From contig JACMKL010000466.1 in assembly GCA_014380105.1 (NCBI GenBank), positions 1-8,221 on the forward strand: a stretch of DNA of 8,221 nt. Direction: 5' to 3'. This DNA comes from Candidatus Melainabacteria bacterium. GTDB lineage: Bacteria; Cyanobacteriota; Vampirovibrionia; Obscuribacterales; Obscuribacteraceae. The position numbers and the translations under genes are program-made. Numbering within the stretch: the stretch's first letter is position 1; each line of letters starts with the position of its first letter. The notes beneath the pieces were generated by a model, which was given only the letters and a program-made list of their open reading frames with translations, ran no database searches and was not told the origin of the DNA. Below, piece by piece: positions 1 through 5,842 of this stretch.

Positions 1-363
1 TATAAAGAGAATCAACGCAGACACAGCCATGGCGATTTCCGGAATGATGATCGGAAGTAATAGCAGTCCACGGTAGAGACCTTTTCCTTTAAAATGCAAT
101 CGAGTCAATCCGACTGCTGCCATTGTGCCCATCACGGATGAGACAATTACGGCGATCACAGCTACTATCAGGCTATTGAGAAACGCAGACCCGATGTCGC
201 CATTGTGAAAGAGTTTTGTATACCAATCGAATGTAAAACCAGTAATGCCCGACGCCATGCGTGATTTTTCGAAGCTGAAAAGAACAAGAACCAAAATAGG
301 AATGTACATAAAGGCGTACACGCCGAGCGCGAAAATATGTAGCCATATTGGTCGTGCGAGCAT
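1..363 (-). CDS. potC: PotC-like polyamine ABC transporter permease (partial, N-terminal 121 residues)
   Basis: This is the start of an inner-membrane permease subunit of a binding-protein-dependent ABC importer, of the spermidine/putrescine PotC type. The gene runs off the left edge. The reverse complement from the ATG at 363 stays open to base 1. Predicted membrane segments are at about residues 10-30, 62-86 and 98-120. Segments such as YIPILVLVLFSF, FTFDWYTKLF and LPIIIPEIAMAVSALILF resemble PotC N-termini in order and spacing; in E. coli PotC the matching parts are a YIPI...NSF stretch, a KWYSLL stretch and a SPDIVMAISLLVLF stretch. The C-terminal EAA loop, which contacts the ATPase, lies outside the window. 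The start is 7 nt past the ygfZ-TPR stop, and an AAGGA 13 nt upstream sits inside the end of that gene, so translation is probably coupled. PotC normally follows potB; here it does not. Family is fairly sure; substrate is inferred. Confidence 0.85.
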   Translation of the reverse strand, partial: MLARPIWLHIFALGVYAFMYIPILVLVLFSFEKSRMASGITGFTFDWYTKLFHNGDIGSAFLNSLIVAVIAVIVSSVMGTMAAVGLTRLHFKGKGLYRGLLLLPIIIPEIAMAVSALILFI

Positions 364-370
364 TTAAGTT

Positions 371-2122
371 TTAGATTCCTTTTGCTTCGACTTTAGATTT
401 CAGTTCTGCAAGCTGTGCTTGCATCTGCTTTAGCGGCATCATGTCACCACGTTTAGAAGCTACTTCAATTCCTTGCTGCAATATGGCTTCGGCTTCAGAA
501 ATATTGTTTAGCCCAGTATATGCTTTTGCTAAGTCCACATAAGCAACTGTGTGTAAGGGTTTCACTTCGATTGCTTTGCGCAAAAATGGAACGGATTCTT
601 CATAATTTTCCAGAGTGACAAGGCAATTTCCCATTCCTGAGTTTGCTAAAAGGTCTGCATCATCGATTTCCAATACTTGTGCAAACATCTCCATGCGTCC
701 TACAGCTTCTTCTTTTAAGCGCTTCTTCTCTTCATCTGCTTTCGTCTCTTTCGTTGCTTCTTTAGCAAGCATTCTCATTCTGATGCTCATTGAAATAGCT
801 TTCTCTTCTTCCGCTTCTTCCTTCTTGTCTTGCTGCATATAAAAGACCGATAGATTGGCGTGTGCCATTACTGAGTCTTCATTGAGCTCCGCCAAATTTT
901 TCATTAACGCGATTGCTTCATCGAGTCTGTCCTTGCGCGACAAAATTACGCCAAGCGCTTCATAGGCATCTTCAAGGGAAGGCTCGAGCATCAGTGCTTC
1001 CTTAAGCAATAATTCAGCGTGAGAACTTTCGGCATCATCTTTCTCTTTTGCAAATTCAGCCAGCGCTTCTTCGTAGAGCTTGACGGCACGCTCTTTTGCA
1101 GCAGGAGGAGTGAAAAATGGCAGTAGTGAAACTTGAGCTGTGTAGATTTCTCCAGAGATATCAAAATCGAATTTTTTACCAACGATGCGATTTTCTCTTT
1201 TTATGTATGCAATAGCGACATGTTTGTTTAGCGTGTCTGAATAGCAATTTGAATAAATCCATGCTGCCGGCTTCGCATCTATGAATGCTTCTGTTGCTGG
1301 CGCAATCGGCGCGGCAAGCGGTGTTTCAAATATCAGACCGACCATTCCTCGCGATGGCGCACCATAAGTTTTTACTCGGGCAAGTATCTCCTGACCCTGA
1401 AAACATCCTTTTGTATAACTGACATGAGTCTCGTCGAGCCCGGTTTCGGGCATCAAATTAGAGCTAGAAATATCAGCTCCAAAATGTGGAATACCGGCTT
1501 CTATTCTTGCCTTTTCCAGTTCAGTTTCGGTGATTGGCATAATATCGAAATTGTTGGCGGCAGCACTCACATGACTGAGAAATTCTTGCGCTTTATCTGT
1601 TTCAACAAAAACTATATAACCCTCTTCGCCAGCCATTGATTTCGAAAAAATTAGAGCGTTGGTATCGAAAAGAGTGATTTTGGAAAACGCTTTAGATAGC
1701 GCTTCAGCTGACTTCATTGAGCCACTGGCGACTATCAACAATCTTCGTGCGCGTGGACCCTGTATGGCAATAAAGGCACCACTACGAATTTCAAAGTCTA
1801 CTTTATCGGCAAAGCGATACTTGTCTAAATGCTCCAGAATACTTTGCGCCTGCGCTTTCGCCGCAAGAATGTAATAGAGATTTTCTTCAGCACCACGATA
1901 GAGGTCGAAAGTGGCTACGATATGTGCTTTTCGATCTAACAAGGCATTTTGATGACCCTGGTGAAATGCTAACGACCGAACGTCATTGGTGGTCTGCGAG
2001 TGCAAAAATCTCTCGGCATCCTTGCCTGTAATTTCTATCAAAGAACAATCATTTAGATGAAGAAAGCCACCGGTTGTTCTTAAACCGTTTTTGTTAGTTG
2101 AAATATTCTTTTCGATAATCAC
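371..2122 (-). CDS. ygfZ: YgfZ/GcvT-like folate-binding protein fused to a C-terminal TPR domain
   Basis: This 583-residue protein has two parts. Residues about 14-335 are a YgfZ (COG0354, IBA57-like) domain: an early LIEITGKDAERFLHSQTTND block, an IQGPRA segment near 120-125, and the family signature KGCFQGQE at 238-245 with the conserved Cys240. YgfZ/IBA57 proteins bind folate and support synthesis or repair of [4Fe-4S] clusters in enzymes such as MiaB. Residues about 343-583 are TPR-like helical repeats (clear units near 384-417, 489-522 and 523-556) with a charged Glu/Lys-rich helix at about 432-475. Typical YgfZ is only about 325 residues, so the TPR part is an extension, probably for partner binding. 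No signal peptide is present, so it should be cytoplasmic. The start is GTG at 2122 with at best a weak AGG 11 nt upstream; the family match begins near residue 20 and no other start lies closer. It lies downstream of an ErpA/IscA-type gene, which supports an Fe-S role. Confidence 0.9.
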   Translation of the reverse strand: MIIEKNISTNKNGLRTTGGFLHLNDCSLIEITGKDAERFLHSQTTNDVRSLAFHQGHQNALLDRKAHIVATFDLYRGAEENLYYILAAKAQAQSILEHLDKYRFADKVDFEIRSGAFIAIQGPRARRLLIVASGSMKSAEALSKAFSKITLFDTNALIFSKSMAGEEGYIVFVETDKAQEFLSHVSAAANNFDIMPITETELEKARIEAGIPHFGADISSSNLMPETGLDETHVSYTKGCFQGQEILARVKTYGAPSRGMVGLIFETPLAAPIAPATEAFIDAKPAAWIYSNCYSDTLNKHVAIAYIKRENRIVGKKFDFDISGEIYTAQVSLLPFFTPPAAKERAVKLYEEALAEFAKEKDDAESSHAELLLKEALMLEPSLEDAYEALGVILSRKDRLDEAIALMKNLAELNEDSVMAHANLSVFYMQQDKKEEAEEEKAISMSIRMRMLAKEATKETKADEEKKRLKEEAVGRMEMFAQVLEIDDADLLANSGMGNCLVTLENYEESVPFLRKAIEVKPLHTVAYVDLAKAYTGLNNISEAEAILQQGIEVASKRGDMMPLKQMQAQLAELKSKVEAKGI

Positions 2123-2172
2123 TTGATGTCACGCCTGTGTTTTTCAGATGTTAAGCATAAACCAAACAAGAT

Positions 2173-2199
2173 GTCCGATCCCTAGAACCGGGATCGGAC
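2173..2199 (-). terminator. Hairpin between erpA and ygfZ-TPR, probable terminator or attenuator
   Basis: A perfect 10-bp inverted repeat (GTCCGATCCC / GGGATCGGAC) with a 7-nt loop lies 37 bp past the erpA stop. On the minus-strand transcript it is followed by a T-rich but interrupted tract (ATCTTGTTTGGTTT). This fits a leaky intrinsic terminator after erpA, or an element setting the erpA to ygfZ ratio. I found no convincing promoter between the hairpin and the ygfZ start, so read-through seems needed. On the plus strand no gene would use it. Confidence 0.6.
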
Positions 2200-2236
2200 A
2201 AAAATGCTTTTTCGAATAATCTACCTTGATGGGTGA

Positions 2237-2584
2237 TTAAACGCTAAATGATGATCCGCATCCACAGTTGCTTTTGGCTTGTGGATTCTTGATAACGAAT
2301 CCGCGACCTTCAAGTCCGCCTTGATAGTCGAGGACAGTGCCCTTCAAGTAGATAGAGCTCTTTGGATCAACGAAAACTTTGACGCCGTGCATTTCGATCA
2401 CGTTGTCTTTTTCGGCTGCATTATCAAAACTCATTCCGTAAGACATGCCTGAGCATCCGCCACCGCGGATTTCGAGCCTTAAGCCGGAATTGCCCGGTTC
2501 TTTTTCTAGAAGATTTTTTACTTCTTGAGCTGCTTCCTCAGTGATAGTCACAATTTCAGGAGCCACTACTGTTTGTTCCGTCAT
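2237..2584 (-). CDS. erpA: A-type iron-sulfur cluster carrier (ErpA/IscA/HesB family)
   Basis: This 115-residue protein is a full-length A-type carrier, which receives Fe-S clusters from a scaffold and delivers them to apoproteins. The three cluster-binding cysteines are present: Cys44 in GGGCSGMSYG, and Cys107 and Cys109 in the terminal NCGCGSSFSV. The hallmark segments VDPKSSIYLKGTVLDY and GLEGRGFVIKNPQA lie between them. The C-terminus NPQAKSNCGCGSSFSV is closer to E. coli ErpA (114 residues) than to IscA or SufA, but ErpA, IscA and SufA cannot be told apart for certain by eye. The ATG at 2584 has a good Shine-Dalgarno sequence (GGAGAGGA, about 8 nt away). It precedes the YgfZ gene by 114 bp. 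In mitochondria ISCA1/ISCA2 act with the YgfZ homologue IBA57, so the pairing makes functional sense. Confidence 0.95.
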   Translation of the reverse strand: MTEQTVVAPEIVTITEEAAQEVKNLLEKEPGNSGLRLEIRGGGCSGMSYGMSFDNAAEKDNVIEMHGVKVFVDPKSSIYLKGTVLDYQGGLEGRGFVIKNPQAKSNCGCGSSFSV

Positions 2585-2600
2585 ATTTAGATTCCTCTCC
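2585..2600 (-). promoter_or_regulatory. Strong ribosome binding site of erpA
   Basis: The minus strand reads GGAGAGGAATCTAAAT directly before the ATG. GAGGA is centred about 9 nt from the start and fixes ATG 2584 as the start of the Fe-S carrier. It is one of the strongest canonical sites among the genes in this window. Confidence 0.75.
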
Positions 2601-2661
2601 GCTTCACTTCACGTTGGTCAGGCATTACGTCTAACAGCCTTTTCGACTGCCACCGTAAATC

Positions 2662-2681
2662 TATCACATGACAACGTGATA
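2662..2681. promoter_or_regulatory. Operator-like dyad upstream of erpA
   Basis: TATCAC, 8 nt, then GTGATA: a 6-bp perfect inverted repeat 20 bp long, centred about 88 bp upstream of the erpA start in the 150-bp gap after the 189-residue gene. Its size and symmetry fit a dimeric repressor or activator site. It does not match an IscR or CRP consensus that I can recall exactly. No clear -35/-10 pair could be assigned here, so a role in erpA control is only a suggestion. The rest of the gap (2585-2734) holds nothing else I can support. Confidence 0.3.
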
Positions 2682-2734
2682 TGACCAGCCGGTAACCTTT
2701 TCTTAGACATCATCCGCAATTATTGACAGTTTTA

Positions 2735-3304
2735 CTACTGAAAATTTTCAAAAATAATCTGCCCGAGCTCACCCATCGCCGCGCAAGTCTCCTTGGCAAT
2801 ATCAACTTCCAGATTATTGAATGCCGTAGACACTGACAGAGATAGACCTGCGTTGGTGCGGACGGTCAATTCGCTAAATTTTGCGTAGTGCTCAAGCTTA
2901 AGCAGATTTTCCAATACGCCTGGATAATGAACGAAGCGTTCGGCTTGCTCTCTTGAATTGTAGGAGCAGTGGAAATTGCCTTTCACTCTCGGCTCATCGA
3001 TCGGTTGCCCTTTTGCTTCTAAAAGGAGCAGGCGCGCGAAAAACGAGTAAATGCCGCGGGTCATGCGCGGGTAAAACATCATGTTGAGGGCATCTGGATC
3101 ATTGGGTGGTGCGCCTGCGCTCAGGTCGGCGGTCTCTAGAAAGAATGTCACTCCGAACGGAAAACCGGCGCGAAAGGCTTCCACTGTGACAGGAAAGCCC
3201 AATACGGTGCCTTTGATGCACACTTCAACGCGGTCGGTATCATCAACGATCCGACCTTCAATAAGCTTGGCGACAGCCTCTAATTTCCACTGTTGAGCGA
3301 CCAT
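2735..3304 (-). CDS. Unrecognised 189-residue alpha/beta protein
   Basis: I do not recognise this protein. It has no signal peptide, no clear membrane span and no known catalytic motif. An N-terminal helix (about 1-18) is followed by beta-rich sequence (about 25-60: VEVCIKGTVLGFPVTVEAF, FGVTFFLET), a Pro/Asn/Asp loop (about 64-72), a hydrophobic helix around residues 84-96 (YSFFARLLLLEA), and an alpha/beta C-terminal half ending in a helix near 168-188. The composition is well balanced and reads as a folded cytoplasmic protein. The start is ATG at 3304, 38 nt after the stop of the secreted TPR gene, with only a weak GAAAG-type ribosome site. The two genes are probably co-transcribed. Coding is supported by length, composition and placement; function is unknown. 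Confidence 0.8.
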   Translation of the reverse strand: MVAQQWKLEAVAKLIEGRIVDDTDRVEVCIKGTVLGFPVTVEAFRAGFPFGVTFFLETADLSAGAPPNDPDALNMMFYPRMTRGIYSFFARLLLLEAKGQPIDEPRVKGNFHCSYNSREQAERFVHYPGVLENLLKLEHYAKFSELTVRTNAGLSLSVSTAFNNLEVDIAKETCAAMGELGQIIFENFQ

Positions 3305-3342
3305 TTAGTTTTACTTTCGCTTGAAGGACAGCAGCGGGACTT

Positions 3343-4431
3343 CTATTTCCAGGCGTCAGGTTCGCCTTGCGGAGTTCCTTGGGGAGCGGCTTGTGGAGTA
3401 GGTTGCAAGTCTTCGGCTGAATTTGTCGAAGGCTGCACAAACATCTCTACTTTCTTTTCTTCTTTAGTTTTGCGTCCGAAAAATGGCAAGCGTTTTTTTT
3501 CTTTGTCAGTGGAAGCGCCTGTTGTGCCAGTCTTCTCTTTAGAAGAAGTACTCTTCTTTTCTACAGCGGCAACAGCCCCGCTCGTGTCAGAAGTTTTTTT
3601 CGACGCAGACGGAGATTCTTTAACTGGTGTCATGCTCGTCTCAACATCGCGCGAGCTGCCAGTTTCGCGAGTAAACTCCAACTCTTGCTCTTTGAGCATC
3701 TTATTTGCTTCTCTTTGAAAATCAGCAGTAGGAGACAGTTCGATTGATTTCTTCAAGAAAATATTTGACTGAGCGATGTGCTTTGTCTTGTGAAGAATGC
3801 CGCCGATACGGAAGAATGCATCAGCCATTTTAGGATTACAGTCGATCGCTTTCATGTACTGAGTGATTGCAGATTTATCGTCTTTTTCAGTCTCGAGTGC
3901 ATTGCCCATGTTGTAATAAGCGGAGGCAAAATTAGGATCGATTTCGATTGCTTTAGCCCATCTATCTTTGGCTTCAGCTGCCTGTCCACGAGCGTACAGC
4001 GCATTGCCCAGACCATTCAAGGTTGTAGGACGATCAGGCTTTAAGGCGAGCGCTTTATTGAATGCTTCCGCCGCTTTTTGATAACTTCTTTGGGCAAGAT
4101 AAACTGCACCCAAATTGCTGTAAGCCTCAGCCAATCTACCGTCGGCATCGATAGCCGCTTTATATGATTGAATGGCTTGATTGAGATTGCCTTGCTGGTG
4201 AAACTCAACGCCTTTGTTGTAGTGCTTAACGGCTTCTTCCGCATAGCCTTTTTTAGTTTCTTTGGCTTTGGTCTCTTTGGGCGCTTCTGCAGCGTCATCG
4301 CCTTGCGCAATCACTTGGATTGCAGTCGGATTGCCAGGGCTGTAAACAGCTGCAAGGGCGTTCGAGCCTGCCGATAGAAACGGCAAAAGCGAGATGGCCA
4401 GGGTAAATTTTGTTATGCGAGAAACAATCAC
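3343..4431 (-). CDS. Secreted TPR-repeat protein with a low-complexity charged tail
   Basis: This 362-residue protein begins with a Sec signal peptide: Arg5 and Lys8, a hydrophobic core at about 9-20 (FTLAISLLPFLS), and a likely signal peptidase I site after NALA (residues 24-27). A short Lys/Glu-rich linker follows (about 45-64). Five TPR units then run back to back at about 65-98, 101-134, 135-168, 169-202 and 203-236, each with the usual pattern (for example AYSNLGAVYLAQRSYQKAAE). The tail (about 255-362) is disordered, rich in Ser, Thr, Lys and Glu, with a basic KKRLPFFGRK patch at 312-321 and a Pro/Gln-rich end. It probably works as a periplasmic or cell-surface scaffold; no partner can be named. 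The start is GTG at 4431, with no Shine-Dalgarno sequence, but the signal peptide begins right there. A TATAAT box lies about 62 bp upstream. Confidence 0.88.
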   Translation of the reverse strand: MIVSRITKFTLAISLLPFLSAGSNALAAVYSPGNPTAIQVIAQGDDAAEAPKETKAKETKKGYAEEAVKHYNKGVEFHQQGNLNQAIQSYKAAIDADGRLAEAYSNLGAVYLAQRSYQKAAEAFNKALALKPDRPTTLNGLGNALYARGQAAEAKDRWAKAIEIDPNFASAYYNMGNALETEKDDKSAITQYMKAIDCNPKMADAFFRIGGILHKTKHIAQSNIFLKKSIELSPTADFQREANKMLKEQELEFTRETGSSRDVETSMTPVKESPSASKKTSDTSGAVAAVEKKSTSSKEKTGTTGASTDKEKKRLPFFGRKTKEEKKVEMFVQPSTNSAEDLQPTPQAAPQGTPQGEPDAWK

Positions 4432-4492
4432 GATTTAAATTTTGAGTTGGAAACGAATATGAAGACTGACTGAATCAGTGTATCGAAGTCAT

Positions 4493-4498
4493 ATTATA
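4493..4498 (-). promoter_or_regulatory. Probable -10 box of the secreted TPR operon
   Basis: The minus strand reads GCTATAATATG, a perfect TATAAT hexamer, 62 bp upstream of the GTG start of the secreted TPR gene. A start site about 7 nt downstream would give a leader of roughly 55 nt. No good -35 is present 16-18 bp upstream, so the promoter may depend on an activator or be weak. Confidence 0.45.
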
Positions 4499-4500
4499 GC

Positions 4501-4548
4501 GGCATTCAAAAAAGCGCACCGATTTGGCGTATGCCAATACTGAATGCC
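4501..4548. repeat. Nested inverted repeats in the aroQ / TPR intergenic gap
   Basis: GGCATTCA (4501-4508) and TGAATGCC (4541-4548) form an 8-bp perfect inverted repeat. Between them TTGGC (4524-4528) and GCCAA (4533-4537) form a second one with a 4-nt loop. On the minus strand a T6 run lies inside the outer repeat, about 10 nt past the inner hairpin. The element may end aroQ transcription, or act as an operator or cruciform just upstream of the TATAAT box. The remainder of the 168-bp gap shows nothing else I can support. Confidence 0.45.
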
Positions 4549-4599
4549 ATTTCGACGATTTTAACAAACTGTGAGCGTTCGCGCCCCTGTCAAGCGGCT

Positions 4600-5046
4600 C
4601 TATTTACGCGTTTGAGCCAGTGTATTTACTAACGCTCGCAGTCCCAAAAAATAGGAGTCGGCACCAAATCCGGTGATGACACCAATGGCAATGTCAGACA
4701 AGTAAGTCTTATGCCTGAATTCTTCGCGAGCGTAGATATTGGACAAGTGCACCTCTATAAACGGCAAAGAGACAGATAGAAGCGCATCCCTAATGGCTAT
4801 TGATGTATGTCCAAAGGCCGCCGGATTGATCAATATTCCATCAATTTCTTTTGTTGGTGCATTCTGAATTTCTTCAATTAAAACTGACTCGGCATTAGAC
4901 TGTTTGATTTCAAGAGTGACACCAAAATCTTTTGCCAATTCATTAAGCTTAAGATCAATATCGGAGAGCGTGACAGTGCCATACACGGCTTTTTCACGCT
5001 TGCCGAGCATGTTCAAATTGGGACCGTGAATAACGAGAATTTTCAC
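4600..5046 (-). CDS. aroQ: 3-dehydroquinate dehydratase, type II
   Basis: This enzyme catalyses the third step of the shikimate pathway, dehydration of 3-dehydroquinate to 3-dehydroshikimate, and in this class forms a cytoplasmic dodecamer. At 148 residues it has the normal full length. The family blocks are all present: HGPNLNMLGKRE (7-18) with Arg17, catalytic Tyr22 in VYG, QSNAE (49-53), INPAAFGHTSIAIRDAL (73-89) with Asn74 and catalytic His80, IEVHLSNIYAREEFRHKTYLS (97-117) with Glu98, His100 and Arg107, and the ITGFGADSYFLGLRAL end. The usual Gly in the NPGAF segment is Ala here (NPAAF). The start is GTG at 5046, one nucleotide after the TAA of the gene upstream, so translation is probably coupled. 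Together with aroK in the same run of genes it indicates de novo chorismate synthesis. Confidence 0.97.
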   Translation of the reverse strand: MKILVIHGPNLNMLGKREKAVYGTVTLSDIDLKLNELAKDFGVTLEIKQSNAESVLIEEIQNAPTKEIDGILINPAAFGHTSIAIRDALLSVSLPFIEVHLSNIYAREEFRHKTYLSDIAIGVITGFGADSYFLGLRALVNTLAQTRK

Positions 5047-5047
5047 G

Positions 5048-5665
5048 TTATTCTAGATCTTCGTCCATTCCATCAAGTGAACACAGAGATGCATTCAAGA
5101 ATGGATCGTTGCGTTGAAGAATTTGTTCGGAGCGAATCAGTCCGATTACTTGTGCCAGCAAGTCGCGGGCAAGAAGAATCTCAGGACCGTGCTCTACAGA
5201 CTTTGGCACTACAAACATTGAGGCTGCCAAAAGCATTCGTGCTTCGACTGCACTGACATCTTGTGAAGCTAGAATTTCAGCGAGTATGGCTGGATCAACT
5301 TTGTTTTCAAAAACTACTTGTTTGCAGTAAGCAAGAATCGAGGGCTTGAGGCCTTTACTGCGGTCGCCCGGCAGAGAGGCTGCTGCACGGATCAAATTTA
5401 CTTTATTAGAAACATCGCCCAGAGATTCGGCGCTATCGACCAGATTGCGCACCTGGTTGGCTTTAGTATTAAATTGCCGGCGCAATTCATTTTCAGCGAC
5501 CTGAGCGACTGGCTTGGTAGCGTTGTCATATCGTTTGTCATAAAAGTCTTGGACTTGCTGACGTTTTAGCTCAACTCCATAAGGCATCAATTCGATAAAA
5601 ATCGACTCCAGCCCTTCGAGCTGCGACTGCAAATACATCAATTCGTCCTGGGATACGGCGGGCAA
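5048..5665 (-). CDS. Unrecognised helical protein between aroK and aroQ
   Basis: I do not recognise this protein. It is predicted to be almost wholly alpha-helical and soluble, with a charged middle (about residues 30-90, rich in Lys, Arg, Gln and Asp) and an Ala/Leu/Ile/Val-rich second half (about 110-185). No catalytic motif is evident, and it ends in an acidic DGMDEDLE. I place the start at TTG 5665 (205 residues), because AAGGAG lies exactly 7 nt upstream (5673-5678) with the longer match GGAAGGAG. The longest reading frame starts at ATG 5707 (219 residues) but has no ribosome site; ATG 5638 (196 residues), with AGGA 7 nt upstream, is another option. Its stop is 1 nt from the aroQ start. 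A role tied to shikimate enzymes is only guilt by association. Confidence 0.8.
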   Translation of the reverse strand: MPAVSQDELMYLQSQLEGLESIFIELMPYGVELKRQQVQDFYDKRYDNATKPVAQVAENELRRQFNTKANQVRNLVDSAESLGDVSNKVNLIRAAASLPGDRSKGLKPSILAYCKQVVFENKVDPAILAEILASQDVSAVEARMLLAASMFVVPKSVEHGPEILLARDLLAQVIGLIRSEQILQRNDPFLNASLCSLDGMDEDLE

Positions 5666-5672
5666 AGCGATA

Positions 5673-5680
5673 CTCCTTCC
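5673..5680 (-). promoter_or_regulatory. Strong Shine-Dalgarno sequence that decides the start at 5665
   Basis: The minus strand reads GGAAGGAG, then the 7 nt TATCGCT, then TTG. It is the best-matched canonical ribosome site near this gene and lies inside the longer reading frame, which argues against the ATG at 5707. Confidence 0.6.
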
Positions 5681-5737
5681 AATCAACGCACTTGACAAAA
5701 ACGCCATAAAAACAGCGTTCGTTCATAATATTAGATC

Positions 5738-5842
5738 TTAAAGGTCAGACTGTGGCACCCAACCTTCAATATATGTGCCAACTTTCGACACCAATTCTCT
5801 GGTTTTCTGGACTGAAAAATCTGAAAATGCCAATTCCTTCAA
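5738..5842 (-). CDS. Possible 34-residue small protein coupled to aroK
   Basis: The 131-bp gap between aroK and the helical protein contains a short open frame starting at TTG 5842, which overlaps the aroK TGA in a TTGA junction (the TTG version of the ATGA overlap common in operons). AAAGG lies 10 nt upstream of the TTG, inside aroK. The product begins MKELAFSDFSVQKTREL and ends YIEGWVPQSDL, a natural-looking composition with an amphipathic helix at about 10-26. No family is recognised. The frame is too short to prove by statistics, and a chance frame cannot be excluded. The remaining 30 bp before the next ATG (5708-5737) are A/T-rich and hold no sure signal. Confidence 0.4.
   Translation of the reverse strand: MKELAFSDFSVQKTRELVSKVGTYIEGWVPQSDL

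Noticed and set aside
615..842. Plus-strand frame opposite the YgfZ TPR domain
   Set aside because: Ser/Ala/Phe-rich antisense shadow of helical Glu/Lys/Ala repeats.
2722..2760. Plus-strand TTGACA as a promoter
   Set aside because: A -35 match is present, but no -10 occurs at 16-18 bp and no plus-strand gene follows.
3293..3718. Plus-strand open frame of 141 codons
   Set aside because: It lies wholly opposite the low-complexity tail of the secreted TPR gene, is rich in Ser, Phe and Val as expected from the antisense of Lys/Glu/Thr/Ser codons, and has no ribosome site.
4541..4551. A 14-codon minus-strand frame starting at ATG in the aroQ/TPR gap
   Set aside because: No ribosome site, and it reads through the inverted repeats; too short to support.
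5571..5726. Minus-strand ATG frame of 51 codons overlapping the start of the helical protein
   Set aside because: It overlaps the real gene in another frame, has no ribosome site, and is Arg/Ala-rich in a way expected from an out-of-frame reading.
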